A DNA stretch of 64,000 bases from Coturnix japonica (lineage: Eukaryota; Chordata; Aves; Galliformes; Phasianidae). Below, piece after piece: positions 46,655-60,700 of this stretch (the first letter of the stretch is position 1; each line of letters begins with the position of its first letter). The translations under genes were made by a program, and so were the position numbers. Under the pieces are notes generated by a model. The model saw nothing but the letters and a program-made list of their open reading frames with translations, did no database searches and had not been told where the DNA came from. Location of the stretch: positions 72,361,221-72,425,220 of the forward strand of contig NC_029516.1 of NCBI RefSeq assembly GCF_001577835.2, in the 5' to 3' direction.

Positions 46655-48414
46655 AGGGAATCTGAAGTGCCGGCCTGCTTACATAGCTGAGTGTGTGCTT
46701 GAGCACTGTTATGTGATGGAGTCTGATGTCTGAATGCCTCCACTAGTCGTGGAGCTGCTGGGCTGCACGCCTGCTTGGCTTTCAGGCCGTATGTTGGGAG
46801 CTGGGAGCCAAGAGAGTTTGGGAGGACCTTGGCTACTTGGCAGGGTGACAGCATAGCCCCAGTCTGCCTGCAGAACTGCTGCGTCCTTGCCTTGTCAAGG
46901 GCAGCCCTTCCTCCTGCCCCTTGGACAGCTGGTGTGCCCCAGGCCCTATCACAGGACTCATCAACAGCATCTCTTCCCATGCAGTGCTCTGTGTTAGCTT
47001 ACTAACTTTTGCTATGCTTTCTTCATCCCTTTATCGACAAAATGAGAACAAACTGGGAGGAATTTTCCTACCCACCTTGGTCCCCAGCCCTCTAGCACCC
47101 CATCCCCAAGTCAGGGGCCACCACAGGTAAGAATGATATGCTTTGGAATCCCACTGACTCTCCTGTTAGCCTTCCGGGCAGCAGTCAGCAGTTTGTGGAA
47201 CTAATTGCCAGGAGGTGCCAGTGAGGTGCTGAGTCAGAGCGAGGTGTGCTTGCCAAGTCACTGCAGCAGAAGGAGCCCGCTCGCCTGGCGTGGAGTGAAG
47301 CCAATGGACGGTGGGTTTCCTGGCTGCTTTTTGGGCCTCTTTCTCTCATTTCCTGAGGCTGTGATTCAGCAGCAGCAGTGCTATGCAAGCAAGGGAGAAC
47401 CTGAGCACTGACGGAAGGAGAGCTCTTCTGTTTGCTTTTTTTTCCCCCCCTTTTCCTTGGTTTGGCTGTGAGTACTGGGGACCAGAGGATGTGGGCTCTA
47501 TTCCTACCAGCCACCAAGTTTCTGCTGCTGTTTCCATGCTCTGTGCAGTGCTTTGTGTTAATGGAAAGACTAGCAAGCAAGTTGCTGTGCAGGGACAAGT
47601 GAACATGTGGCACCCTCAGATATATGAGGGTAACAGTACGGGATGCTGAAAGGACTGCAAAATAAAACGAGTGAGGGATGTTTTGTCTTGTTCACCTTGT
47701 GCTGCAACCTGTTTGTTGTTTGAGGTGTTGAAGGAAGATGTCAGATGTGCAGGAAGATGAGAGCATGTCCTATATACATCCAGCACCTGATGGAACGTAC
47801 TCGTGAGAGCTTCGCCATTTGTGCTTGGCCTACATGAGCATTGCTAGCATTAGTGTTATACCAAGGCTGAATCTGTTCTTAAGGCTCTTGGCCTCTCCTT
47901 TGCTGTAGGCTGACTTGGGTTGTTGTCCATCTCCCTGTCTGCAGCACAGGATACCATTCTCCTGCCTCAGACAAAAGTCAGTAATTGTTTGCACAATGGT
48001 CTAAATATACGTCTGGTGAATGCTGCCTTTGTAGGAATGGTGTATTATTTTTGCTTTGAATAACTACTTTGTAGAAGGAGATGAAGAGCACAAGGAAGGA
48101 GGCCGGCATGTTTTTCCGAACCTTTCATAGTTGCATTGTTCTCCACCCACTCACATTTTTCCTGCTCAGTTTTGCATGACCTTCCTCTTCACTGATTTAA
48201 GCAGCCGCCATGCTGTTTAGGTCATCAAATCCTCAATGGGATAACTGAGGCCCAGAGACCTCACCCACCATCATGCAATGCTGCTGTGACCAGAACTGGT
48301 CTTCTGCCATTTTGAAGGTTATGTACATTGCACAAGGGAACCTTGGTGTCTATCTGGCCAATTCCAGCCCTTCCTTTATATCCACTCTCTGCTGTAATTT
48401 CACTATGGAAATGG

Positions 48415-48434
48415 AAAATAAATAAATAAATAAG
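48415..48434. repeat. (AAAT)n microsatellite
   Basis: There are about five tetranucleotide units. Confidence 0.85.
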
Positions 48435-48852
48435 GCTTTGGCTGTTACAGCTGGGACTTTCTGAAATACCTGTGGGAATTAAGCCCTCAATTCCCTTAGG
48501 TTCCTTTCAAAAAGTGTAGCTGATGTGGATTTATGTTGAACGTAAGCCAGAAGGGGAGGCATCCCCATGATTTATCATGTCAGCAGTGCCATAGATATAC
48601 TGGTACTGGAGGTAGTGAATGCCATGGCAAAACACATTTCGCTTTTAAGGTCTATGGATCAGGAGCTGCAGCTGGAGTCTTCAAGAGGAGTCTGATGAAA
48701 GTGGAGGCCATGCTCTGGCCTCCCCTTCCCCTTTGTTGAAGGTCTCTTAAAATGGAAAATACCAGTGTGCTGTGTGGGGACTTGGTAAATGCCCCTGACA
48801 TCCACTGGGTCTGGGGCTGAGCACTCTACAAATCAGTGCAGGATGATGAAGA

Positions 48853-49078
48853 AGATTTAGATTAGATATTATGAAGAAATTCTTAACTCAGGAGGTGGTG
48901 AGATGCTGGAACCAGCTGCCCAGAGAAGCTGTGGATACCCCATCCCCAGAGGTTTTCAAGGCTGGATGGAATCCTGGGCCGCCTGATCTAGTGTGTGGCA
49001 GCCATGCCCTCAGCAGGGGGCTGGAACTGGATGAGCTTTAAGGTCTCTTCCATCCCAAGACATTCTATGACTGTGTGA
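48853..49078 (+). repeat. CR1 LINE 3' end, complete tail
   Basis: Sense CR1 sequence runs from GATTTAGATTAGATATTATG through GGAACCAGCTGCCCAGAGAA and CCCATCCCCAGAGG to GGTCTCTTCCATCCC. It ends in ATTCTATGACTGTGTGA in place of the terminal octamers. It is the best-preserved CR1 tail in the window, about 225 bp, 5'-truncated and in sense with IGSF11. Confidence 0.93.
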
Positions 49079-52000
49079 AGTAATGCAAGACCAACCTTGC
49101 TGGCATTTCATAGGAGTAAACATGAATGAATGAGGCATGGTGTTTAACTGCAGTTAACTGCCAACAGCAGTGACAGCGTTGGCTTTGGAGACAATCAGGA
49201 GGTTATTTTGACAAGTGTAGGAACCCTTTTTCACTCTCTTCCTCCATAACCAAATAACCACAGTTTGCATCAGTTTTCTGCAAACACAGAAACTCAGTGA
49301 CAATCATCACCATCTTAATTAAAAGCAAACAAATATGGTATTAAAGAAAAAATAAGACAACTGCTGAGAGACCAAAGAAGCAGCAGAGTATGACTGTCAC
49401 TTAGAACAAGTCGTGACAAAAACAAGATGAAAAAACTGTCTTTATCCTCAGTTGTAAGTGAGAAACCCTCCTGGGAGGGTTTCTTTTTATGGCTAAAAAT
49501 AATTGCAGGCTGTATTTGATGCCTCTTTCTGGAATGCCTTGCTCTGTCTTGCAGTGCATGCTATGATGCCTTGTGGATTCATTGCTCCCTCCTCCGTTTG
49601 GCAGATAGGGAAGCTGAGGCAGAACCTGCAAAAGAGCATGATCTGTTCTCCTCTGTGAATTAACGTGAAATGGGCCCAGACTGTGGAAATCTCATTTAGC
49701 CAACTGTACAAGTTTTCCATTAATTTGGGTCTTGTTCTGAGGGCAGCTTGGATCTTTCTCTCATCTTTGGGAAAGTATTCAGCCTCGGTCAAGACCAAAC
49801 CGCAGTCTAAAATCAGACCAGGTTTCCTTTGCCAGGCTTTTAAGGCAAAAACGTATTACACTCAAACTACATTACAGACAAAAGGCTGTCTTAATGCAAT
49901 AATATAACTGGACAGTCAAAATGGAGCAGCACTGGGAGATGCATAAGTTAATGATGCCTTGTTACGTATCCTGTATCTTTTATGTCATGAATTTTATAGT
50001 CTGAGTGGTAGTTAGATTAGAGAGAGGTGAATAATTTATAGCCAATAATTTATTTAATGAATTCCTCTTCCATTTCTGTTTGCAAATTGTTTGTGAGCAT
50101 CCTGTGGTTTCTTCCTCTTTTGCTTATTTGAAATTACTTACTGAATAGCTTCTGCAAGTGGTATTTGACACACCACATGCCTATGAGCAGGGCTTTTCCT
50201 CTTTTCTTTTGGGGGACAGCAGTGCTTCAGCTTCAGGTTAGGTTACTTGGCGCTGATCCACAGCAAAAGTTCATGCCATAGTGTTTCACCAACCTGACAT
50301 CTTGGAAGTAATAGTTAGAATTAAGCTTTTTGCAAAAGGTATGAAGAATTAGTTATTACTTTTTAATGATTAGTCAGATTATCAGTGTGGATAATCAGGT
50401 TCAGACTTCACTTTTGCCAACATGTGCTAAAATTGCTTAAAATGGGTTACTTCCTTTTACATTCACGTCACCAGATTAGAATAGTTGCAGAAACGAACAG
50501 GAAGATAAAGGGTCCGCAGTCAGCAGAGTGCTGTGCATATGCTTGACTTCAGGCATATTTTTGAGTAGATGCGTAAGTGGTAGAATGGTAAATGATGAAC
50601 TTCAGCATATATTTAAGTGGCTCTCTGAATTAAGGTCCAAAAATACAGACCCGAGCAAATTTATCTTTCATGAAAGTGACTGAGAGAAATAATTTTGTTG
50701 TGTTTTGTTTTGTTTCTTCAGCTGCAGTTATGGGGTAGTTGCATTTTTGGATAGTGGGAGGAGGTGAGAATATAAATATTTCTTCATCTCTCAAGATTTC
50801 TCAGATTTTACAGTCTTCTCCATGTGCCTTTATTCAATTATTATCTCTCTCTCCAAAAAATAATGGACAAATGTTAAATAATGCCTAAGAAGTGACCCTC
50901 ACCACAGAAAGGAGAACGTTCACCAGGTCTGTGAGGAATAGCTATGAGTTCCATTAGCATTTTAAAAGGCTGTTGGATGAATAGAAATCAGGAAAGCTTT
51001 GCAGTTTTTTTTTTCTATGCATCTGTTGAAGGCTACACATTGTAGAAAAGCAGCTTCTGAAGGTATGTGACGTACCCTTCAGCTCCAGAACGCAGGTGTT
51101 GTTTTGTGAGAGGTACGCTTAAATGATTCATTTTGTGGATTTGCAAACTGGTGAGGCCTCATATCTCTCGTCTGTGCTTTCAGGTTGACCTGTGTGAGGT
51201 CTCTTATGTCTAAAGGAAGGTTGAGCATGGCCCAGTCTTTTCCCTCCTGGCAGCAAATATCTCACGTTATGGAAAGGAAGGTGGCTCAGGTCGGTGTGGT
51301 CTGGGAAGCTGAGAAGAGAAAAAGCCATCTCTGGGTGATGCGTGGGTGACGGCTGCAAAGGTCAGCAGTGACTTTGGGGTAGGGAAGGGCAACTGTTCCT
51401 GCTGACTTGCAAGAGCTAAAATGAGCTCTTTGGAGCAGGCTTCAAGGAGCATGATGTTGTTTCTTGTGCTTAGACAGTGGGCTTAATCAGAAATGCAACC
51501 AATCCATGCTCTGCCCAAACCCCAAATGTTCTATATCCCAAGGACAATCTTGCAAAAAGCGGCCATTAGTGTCCATCAACTCTTTATGTGCAAGAGAATT
51601 ACAGGACGTATTTTAAAAGGATTCTTTCCAAAGGCAAGTTTTCAGACCTCTGGACATACTTATTGCCAGTTAGGCGATGACTTCAGTCCCACTCTTGCAC
51701 CCACGGAGATCAACAGGACAGCTTCATCTTACTAGGGCTGGGACGATAAGGGAGCATTTGCAGAGCAGAAAGGAGGAGCACCAGCAGTGCGTGCTGCAAG
51801 AAGCACTGAGCAGCCTCTGGGCTGGCCTATTTCCCCATCCACATCCCTACTTACTAGTCTGTGCTCTTTGCTGCTTGTTATTATCTTGTGTGGTCCCAGC
51901 TCAAAATCTAGGGAGGACACTGCAAGGGAAAGCTGGAGATGCAATTCTGGGTTTTGTCCTGGCCTTCTTCTCTGATGCTTGTAGGGCTTTTAGCACATTC

Positions 52001-52901
52001 GTTGCATATGATTGCACCGTTGGTAACCCCAGTGATGCATGTATAAAATTAAAAAGCAATCACCTATACCAAATAAGATAAACAGCAGATGGTCCCAGAG
52101 GACTGCAACGTGTCCTTGCACTGTATGTGGATGCCTTTAGGAGCAAAGTTATTGGCACTGCACAAGGTGTACAGAGACAGAGACGCTATGTCATAGAAGG
52201 GCAGTCATATCTATGACAGGAAAAGCATCAGGAGATTGTTGGAGGCTGCTGGATACTTGTTATTTGGGAACCAGAGCCAGATCAGCTGAGGAAGGTAGGA
52301 GATCAAAGGTCACTTTCGAATTTAGGTTGGGCTCACTTGTGGAGAATCTTGGAATGAGAATGGCAAAAGAAGAAGCTTGGAAAGGAAACATGGCCACATC
52401 TTCATCCAGTGACTAGTGCCACTGACAGGGAGTTAGCATCTCACAGGAGTTTGGCTTAATGTGGGGAGATCTCCCAAAAGAAGGATGCGTAGAGGGGAGG
52501 CCGCCTTCCTAAAATGACCTTAATGGAGGACTGAGGTGTGTCTTACCTTGTCTTCTGCCTCTCTGTGTTGCAGCGTTATGAACAGGGCTTAATAGTAACA
52601 ATAAAATTATGTCAGTAGTAATTATTGTTATTAACTCTTTTACACTGCCTTGAGAAGGGTCCTGGTTGTGTGGACTCATTCTGCAGTGACTCCAATGGGA
52701 GGGTGCACAGTTTCAGACTGAACTGGCCGTGGCCACGCATCGGGCTCTTTGTGTGTCTGTCACAGTCAGCCAGGACAAGTCGAAACAGGCAAAAGGAAAG
52801 AAAATAGACAAATTTCCGCATTCACAGCAGCTGGAGTGAACGTCAAACAGATGGGCTCTTCCACCCCGATTATCCTAACCACCTAAATATAGAAATACGG
52901 G
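49079..52901 (+). other. Intron 1 continued, no exon recognised
   Basis: Unique sequence with short frames only. AT-rich stretches at about 50.0-50.9 kb lack repeats. Nothing else can be supported. Confidence 0.45.
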
Positions 52902-52983
52902 CTTTTTTTTTTTTTTTCCCTCCTCTTTTTCTTCTCCTCTTTTCTTTCCTTTTTTTCTTTTTCTTTTTTTTTTTCCTTTTTTT
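52902..52983. repeat. 82-nt uninterrupted polypyrimidine tract
   Basis: Every base from 52902 to 52983 is C or T, with T runs of up to about 15 broken by single or double C. No retroposon body adjoins it on the minus strand. It has triplex (H-DNA) potential and is a difficult template for sequencing. Confidence 0.92.
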
Positions 52984-53381
52984 ATAAATAATTTTAAATT
53001 ACCCGAGGGGGTGGTGTTAGCACATGCTAGGGCAGTGCTAATGAGTGCAAATAGAAGTCATCTGCTGACAGAGTCAGATCATGGCTTCTGCTCACGATTC
53101 TCTCCCCCCGCATCCTTGCCTGCTTGTGCTTTTACCAAGGGAAGCACATAGGCTGCCAGTGGCTGATGCTGTCCCCCTCTGTGGGGCTGGGGGACACTTC
53201 TCAGTGCATGAGCAGACTCTTATTTCAAATGCTGACTGTGGCTGTGCAAGCACTAAGAGCACCAAGGAAAATGGGTAGGGAATGCATGCCCTCGTCTCCT
53301 CCTGCACGCAGTTTGCTGAGTAGATGGGGCAGAAATTCTGCAAGGAGGACTTCACAGCTATTTTTCTGGAGGTCCCCAGTG

Positions 53382-53545
53382 TAAGAGAGACATGGACGCA
53401 CAGGAAAATAATCAAAGGGAGTGCTATCGAGATGATGAAGGGATTGGAGCTCCTGTCCTGTGGGGACAGGCTGAGAGAGCTGGGAATGTTTAGCTTGGAG
53501 AAGAGGAGGCTCAGGGGGAGTCCCATCATCACTGCAGAGAGATCG
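53382..53545 (+). repeat. CR1 LINE internal fragment
   Basis: Sense CR1 blocks appear in order: AAGAGAGACATGGA, then GATTGGAGCTCCTGTCC, GACAGGCTGAGAGAGCTGGG and GCTTGGAGAAGAGGAGGCTC. The copy stops before the 3' UTR, so both ends are missing. A 5'-truncated LINE normally keeps its 3' end, so a later deletion or rearrangement is likely. Confidence 0.88.
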
Positions 53546-54722
53546 AAGGGATAACTGTTAGCAGCTGGCTGTGCCTGGGCGCTGTTGTCCTTTTTGTCCT
53601 GCAGTATTTGACACAGCTAAAGCAGCAGGAAGGCAGTGTGCTGTGTTATTTTTGGGTATCTTTTTCTCTACTGAGGGCTTGAGTAAGGAAACATTACTAA
53701 GGGGATTTCAAGTAGGGAAATACAGTATCTCGACAATACTGTGCTTTCTATTCATCTTCCAGGTTACTCTTCTTTTGCTTTTTCTTGTCTTGTGACTGAA
53801 TTTCATAACTGTTCTCAGGGTTTTATTCCCTGGCTGGCCATGGGAACAAGAGGAAGGGAAGAACAGCAGGAGGCACTATCCAGAGAACATAGCAGAGCAG
53901 TGTGGGATGAGCACGAGGCCCCGTTTCTCATTTCTGCCCTGTTGGTTCCTGAGCATTGTTCTCTTCACCTCTAGGAAGGGAATAACAGTGGCTTGCTCCT
54001 AAGGATGCTGTCAGGGAAAAACATTATGCTGATGCTATGTTATAACTGCCACAGCCATGGCCTAAGATATACAACAAGAATAAAGGTTTGTAACAAAACT
54101 GCCCTGACCTGGGGCCCAGCCAAGCAGAACTGCAATGTTTTTCCCTTGTCATTGTGTACAAGGATGTGTTGTGCTCTGTGGATGTATCTACACCAGCATC
54201 AGAGCAGATATACAAACAGGCCATGAATAAAACTTCAGAGACTCTGCAAAGGAATTCTTTATCTTATGGGCTGCTCTCCATGTGAGGATAGTGCACGGTT
54301 TCTCAATGCTTCCAGGGCTCATTTTGCTTGTGTGCTCATGCTCTCCTGCAGAAACCCAAACAGTTGTAACCTTAATCCCAGGATCTGGTGCCATGTGTAA
54401 CCTTGGCTCCCACAGCATTTACATCTTCCTTGGAGGTCTCTCTTGTGAGGAAGGATTGGCAGCCGTTGTAGGAGGCTGCCTGGGGAAGGTGTGGGGTTTC
54501 CACTTCGGAAGCAGGCTTCCAAAGATGGGTTCAGCCAGCAGCTGGCAGGGTGGCAGGGCTGTAGGAAATCCTGCCTTGGGGCAGGAGGGTGGAGCTGATG
54601 AAATTCAGAAGGCTGCTGTGTGGAGAGGCATTACTTCTGGTGTTTCCAGGGTAAAGTGCATTCTCTTGTCACCTTGAGGTCACGTAGTGCAGTGTTGTCT
54701 AGTCCATGAAGCACCCAGATGC

Positions 54723-54730
54723 TATAAATA
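54723..54730 (+). promoter_or_regulatory. TATA-like element, unassigned
   Basis: TATAAATA sits about 43 bp after a TGAGGTCA nuclear-receptor-like half site and about 30 bp before CAGCAGAAGACTTCAG, an acceptable initiator region. No open frame or exon follows, so function is doubtful. Confidence 0.15.
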
Positions 54731-57700
54731 CCGGGCAGCACAGCAGAAGACTTCAGTTGCCTTCCATGTATTTGCTTAGGACTCAGGATAAGCTCTCCCA
54801 GATACGGCAAACGAGGGATCCCAGCGTAAATACACCTAATTAGCTTTGAAGGAGACGAGCTCTGGCAGGCTTTAGTCATTCTGATTCATGCTAGAATGTA
54901 TGGCACCTGGCTGGCACAGCATCGGGTCACTCAAGCATCCCTCTTCTATGCACTTGAGTGCTCCTGGTGAGCAGCTGAAGGGTGCGGGAGAACCAGGCTG
55001 GCTCTGCATGCTGCTGCTTGGCAGAGCTGTCTTGCTTCGGCTTGCAGCCATGGTGCATCTGAGCAGCCTCTCATAGCTCCTTAGCTTCCTTCATGCTGCA
55101 TGGAGCCAGATCTGTGGTAACCCTGACGGAAACCACTGTCATATTTCTGCACCGTGGTTAATCTGCAAGCAGGATAACAGCATTTTTGGATTTTAAAGGA
55201 ATAATAATAATGCAATCAAGGAGGCTGGTTGTGCTGCTTGTTTTTAAGGATGCCTGGTATTTTCAGTTATCTTTTCCTCATCTCTGTTTCATGCTCAGCA
55301 AACAGGATAAACTACCTCCCTGACTACAGGGAGGAAGGGACTTCAAATGAGACTGGATGGACAGTGGGGCTCAGTAGGGGGTGAGAGTCAAGGCTCTTTA
55401 GAGTTATCATAGACCTGCAGGAGGAATGCTGAGTTGGGCAGGGAATTGTGGAGATCAGAGCAGGCTGCCCAGGACCTTGAGAGGTTTGGAGGAGAGGGGT
55501 GAGTCTTGGACCAGTCAGCCAAACAGGCCAGTATTTCATCCCAGAGGTGCTAGAAAACCAAGGGAATTTGTTTATGAAGGGTGTGGGATGCTACAACACC
55601 GGGCACCCTAAACATGCCCAAAGGGACTCAGGAATTCTGTCTCCTGCCTGAGACTTGAAAACATGCCACTAATCTAAGCTGCAGTCACCCGATAAGTGTA
55701 AAGTCAGTAGAACAGTAGACTAAATATGTCCTCGGTGTCTGTGTGTCCTGGAGGTTGAGAGAAGCAGTAACAAAACAAAAGGATGTGATTTTTGCTTTTA
55801 TTTTTAGTACACGTTCAGCTCTATTTTTGCAGTGCCAGGGGATGTGGCATCTGGCACTGCTGCTTTTCTGGCAGCATCTGGGCTGAATACCTGAGCTGTA
55901 CTGATGCTTGGGTGATTCAACAGTTTGCCTTTAAATCTCTGTGGCGAAAGCTGAAAATCATAAGCAGGCATAAAAAAAGGAGATAATAGTTAATACATTA
56001 TTGTTTTGTTAATTCATTTTTATATTAGTAACAACAAACAGCAATTTCTTTAAATCCTTAGGTTTTAAATCTCTGCAAAGTAGACTGCATCTTTCATCCA
56101 TTTCCTGCAGATACATTATATTCCTGAAGTTTTGCCTGTCAGTTCATTGCAGAGTACTCACTATTCTGGTGGTCATTCGCTGCTTATTTGAGGCTTACTG
56201 GTGCTCCTATTAACAGAGTTTTGGTGCAGGGGCTGTCTAGCAAAACATACTATGGCACTTCTCCTGATTGCTATGGTATAAGCAGTTCATCATCATTGCT
56301 GGCAGCATGGCCAGAGTCTGTTCTCTACTTCAGGATGAAAAATGGGGAGAGAGCACTCTAGTGTAAAGAAAATGGCTTCAACTGATTTTGGAAATACGGG
56401 AAGATGTGTGGGTTCAAAAGGAATAAGTGTTAAATTCCTCAGGAGCAGCTCGTGATAGGCAGCAGCTGTTTATTACCTAAGTGGAGGGGTGTCTCTGAGT
56501 CTTCAGCAGCAAGACTGGCCAAAACCAGTGGGCAAGCTGATGCATGATGTGCTACCAGTACTTCTGATCTGTATCTGAGGAAAAGGAGCCATTGAGTGAA
56601 GCAAGGAAGCCGCTTTCTTTTGCAGTGATCAAAAGATTCTCTATGGGCATAAGCAGTCTTCTTCCCTGCTTTTGTTTTTATTCAGAGGAGTGGAAGCTAA
56701 AGACAAAATAGCTGGACGTGGTCTGCATTCTGCAGAACTTCTCTAACCCAGCCTTTTGCAAGGCCAGACAGTGTGACTCTTGCCAGTTCAATTAGGCCAA
56801 ATGCACCACAGGTAGGTGCCTAATTCTGGACAACCATGTTCATACGGAGGGGTGTCGGGAAAGGCCCCCTCCTCTTTGAAGAGTGAAGCTGTTTTTTGGG
56901 ATGCTGGCTAAAGCTTCCATATGTGGAAGATGTTTGGTCCTACTTACGAAGAGACCAGAAGACGAGGGGGGACCAGGATACCTTTCCTTATGCCCTCAAA
57001 CATGTGGAAATGTTGGTGTGATTCACATAGAAATGACTCTCTGGGTTTCTGTCTCTGCCCTACAGTAATTTAACAGACTTTTGCATATAAGCTTTATTCA
57101 GGCTGTCCTTGCTTGCCTTGTTGCTCATAACTCTTCTTACAGACAGGTTCAGTTGTGTAAGTGGGTGGTGGCTGCTCACTGCATGGGCATTCCTGGGAGA
57201 AAGCAAGAAAAGCTTCTATTTAGTTTTCCCAGTCTGTTGCTCTCCAGTTATGTTGAGACCCAGCGCCCTATAATCAAGGTTATCAGTCTCAGCTAAGTGC
57301 AGATGCAAGCAATCTCTCTCAGGGGGAATTCAATTTTTTGCTTAAATCATTCACCAAGGGATTGTGACTCGAGAGTAAATCATCTTAAAATCAACTGTGA
57401 ATGGAGAGTAAATAATTTTTTAAACCACATATTATAAAAGAATCACAAACAGTAAAAAGGCTAAAATGGGCATTGGGCATTGCTTGGAAAATAACTAAAT
57501 CACTCTTTCATACAGAAATCAATAGCAACAGGAGAGCATCCTACCCTCCCTGCCCTCCAGTCTCAGGTATTTTAGTTGTGTGAGGGTCACTGCTGAAAGT
57601 ATGAAGAGGGGTGGGTGCTGTGAGGAACCCCCAGACAGTGACTCTTAATTTCTGGGTACAATATATATATGGAGAAAGGCTTCGTAGCTCTGCAGAGCAC

Positions 57701-60700
57701 ATTAATCTTTCCCATCACTGAAGTATAGTTTTTTAATCAATTTATGCTCCACCTTTCAGTGAGCTCCAGGAACACACATTTCTGTTTTGTCTGTCAGTGA
57801 TACTTTTTGCAGTATCTTATGGGTTAAAGAAAAGCCCTGCCTATCTACTGGGGGAGTTTGGAGTCTGCCAGGTTGCAGGACACATGAAGCCTTGCCTGTG
57901 TTTCTATATATCTTTATTTCCAGATATATTTCCCATTGGCTATGAGGTAGTCAAGAAAGAGAAACAAAGGGAAATGTTGGGAACAATTACTTTCTAAAGC
58001 AGAGGGTAAAGGTGGGCAGCACACACGCACATGCATTCAGTGGTTTCATTTCTGCCATTGATTCTTACTTTCTACTTTCAAATACCTTTCCAGCTGATGA
58101 CACTGGCAATTCCTGGCAAGCCTAGTTTAAAAGCACAATGTAACGTAGCATTTCCTTTTTTTCTTGTGGTCTGTGATTTTGTACTGCAGTAATTGAACTT
58201 TTGAGTAACTCCTAGCAAATTACTCTGAAACTACCTCCGTGTTATCCCCTTACCAACACCAAAGGTGAATAAAACCTATTTTTTTTTGCTTCTGGCTGAG
58301 AAAGGAGTGTGCAAAATAAAGGTCATTCTTAGACTCTGTCTTTTCCCAGATTCCTTCACAGAGAAAGTATGTCAGAAAGAGTATCTGGTGTAGGCTCTTT
58401 TAAGAGGAATTTGAGCTCTTGCTTGAACCTGTGGAAATTTGGAGTTGTATTTTTCCTCTCTCATGTGTTCTTGACCTATACCCTGTGTGTGGTTTGATGG
58501 TCACTTCAAGATATGGAGACTGGGGGGAAACTGTGTCCATTTAGCAAAGACTGTTCCTGGATGAAGACTAGGATGAGGAGAGAGATCTGAACCTCAGTCA
58601 CTGGGCTCCATGGGGCAGCTGCTGTCTCCCAGGCTGTTGGGTGAGTACCTAGAATTAATTTAGACTGATGGCACCACAGGATAGCACAAGCACAGCTGTG
58701 AAATTAAAGCCACAGGTCGGCTTGTAGAATTTGCAGTGATTGAAGTCATAATGTCTTCTCTTAATTAATTTAATTCAGGTTTAATTTATTGAGGGTTTGT
58801 CTTGATTTATTCCTTCGTTGTACTGCTTGCTCAGATGGCTTGTGTGAAGAGCCACTGTGCTTTCTCACAGCCTGGAAAGGTGTGTTGTCATCAGTAGCCC
58901 ATGCTCAATCATTACATGGGATTACTCCCATCTTCTTTTGTTTTACCCCATCACCAGGGAAAACAAAACCAAAAACAAGTGAGAAGGAAGCGACAGATTC
59001 ACAGTTTCTGATGTTGGAAGAAGAGAGAAAAGTTTCTTAGGACTTGAAAACACCATGTGTTGCATGGGGTTATTTGTATGGGCCTAACTCCTTGGGGTTG
59101 TTATTTCTTCATATGCATTGTGCACTCAGCTTGGCCTTGTTTGTGTTTGTGATGTGCTTTTGTGATGAGATCCATTGGTGTATTGTGCACTTCTTACAGG
59201 GCTGGGCTGCCAAGCAATGCTCTGTGTTACTGAATTTGTTTCTCATGGGGCACGTTGGCTAAGCAGTTACACCCAGTGCTTTACCTCATTAGGCTCTCTT
59301 TATCCCTCTGCAAAGAGGTCTCTCACGTGCTGTGTTCCAGGGTTGAGAGAAAGTGTCTGCTCATGAAGCACATGTGCTGAAGTGTGTCCTCTCCTCCTTC
59401 TCCTCTGTCCTCCTCTCCCCGATCCTTCCTCTTCTCTGAGGTCTCTTGTCACCCTTGTTGTGTGGGAGAAGGCCACACCACTCCTCCTTGCTGGGTGCAA
59501 GGCCTACATTTCCATTTCAATAGCCTTCTGCAGAGTCTTCCCAATATGAAGCCAGCAAACAAGGCGCCCACTGTTCACGGATGTGATGTTCAGCCAGCCC
59601 TGACAGCCTCAATGCCGCTTTGTCAGCTCCTCCACTGAAAACCGGGGCACTGGGGACTCGCAGGGGGCTGGGGCTATGCTGCTTTCAGGCAGGCTCCATG
59701 CCCTGGGCAACATGCCACTCATTTTAAGCAGCCCCAGCCTGTCTGTGCCTGGATCTTTGTGCTCCAATCCAGGCTACTGTAGCTTGCATCTGGTTTTTGA
59801 GCTGCGCGTCAGTGCCTTTCAGCATGCTCCGCTTGGCTACTGTGTGGTTTTCAGGCCGCCAAGTGTGTGGGGATGCTGCCCTGAGTCTGAGGGAGAAGCT
59901 GCTCTTATTTCCCTCTCCCCTTCATTATTTCCCAGATTCTCTGGGGTAAGCATGCAGTGTACCAAAGGTTCTTGCCTCCTGAGTTCACACTGATGCCTTG
60001 GGTCGGAGGCAGAGCTGTGCCACATCCCTGGCACTCTGTTTTTAGGTCTACGGGAAGTGTTAAGGGGCTTGGCGTGTGCTTTTGTTTTCCTCCAAATAGC
60101 TTCACAGTAGTGACATTTAAATAAATTCTGCAGAGCAGGCGCAGAAGGGGCAGCAGCAGAGCTGGCTTCTCTCTGCTACTTCAAGAAAGGCCAGCTGGAG
60201 CACAGGGATGGTGATGAGGCCAGGTAGGCCTCTGCCAAGGCTGGCAGCTGCTGAAGCTGCTGGAACCAGTTACAAAGTGTTAAATCCCCAGTTCACGGGG
60301 GACAAAACTGAGAAACCTTCCTCTTCTGTCACTGCAGGTAAATTACTGATAAGGAAGGGTAATGCTTGCTTCTGGTCACTTCTTACAGTTTGATCTAACT
60401 GTGCCTCTATTCCTCTTTCATGGTTTTTCCACTCAGTGCTTCCCATTTGTCCTCTCATGCTATATTCTTGCAGTCCTCTTTTAGCAGATGGAGACATTAA
60501 TTCAGCTGAGATGAAACGTTCCACAGCAAGCCAATGGTGGAGAATGTGGAGAAGCCCACCTTGCCTTCACCTCTCTCCCCCCACCATCAGCAACAGAGCA
60601 GGTCTGGGTGGTGAGTGGGTGGCCCTGGGGCCTGCAGATAGCATGGGACTTCTTTAGGTTGGTGAAGGAGGCCTGGAGCAGATTGATAACTGCTCATCTG

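Larger units (their letters stand above)
46231..48852 (+). other. Intron 1 continued, no exon recognised
   Basis: It holds a (TTGTG)n run at 46629-46654, an (AAAT)n run at 48415-48434, and a GC-richer stretch at 46.75-47.5 kb with several open frames on both strands. None shows a domain or clear splice pairing. Confidence 0.45.

Noticed and set aside
46594-47649. Several 70-140-codon frames on both strands in a GC-richer stretch
   Set aside because: No domain, no consistent splice sites, and mutually overlapping. Probably compositional.
55455-55500. CR1-like phrase GCAGGCTGCCCAGGACC
   Set aside because: A single short phrase, and the flanks do not follow any CR1 block order.
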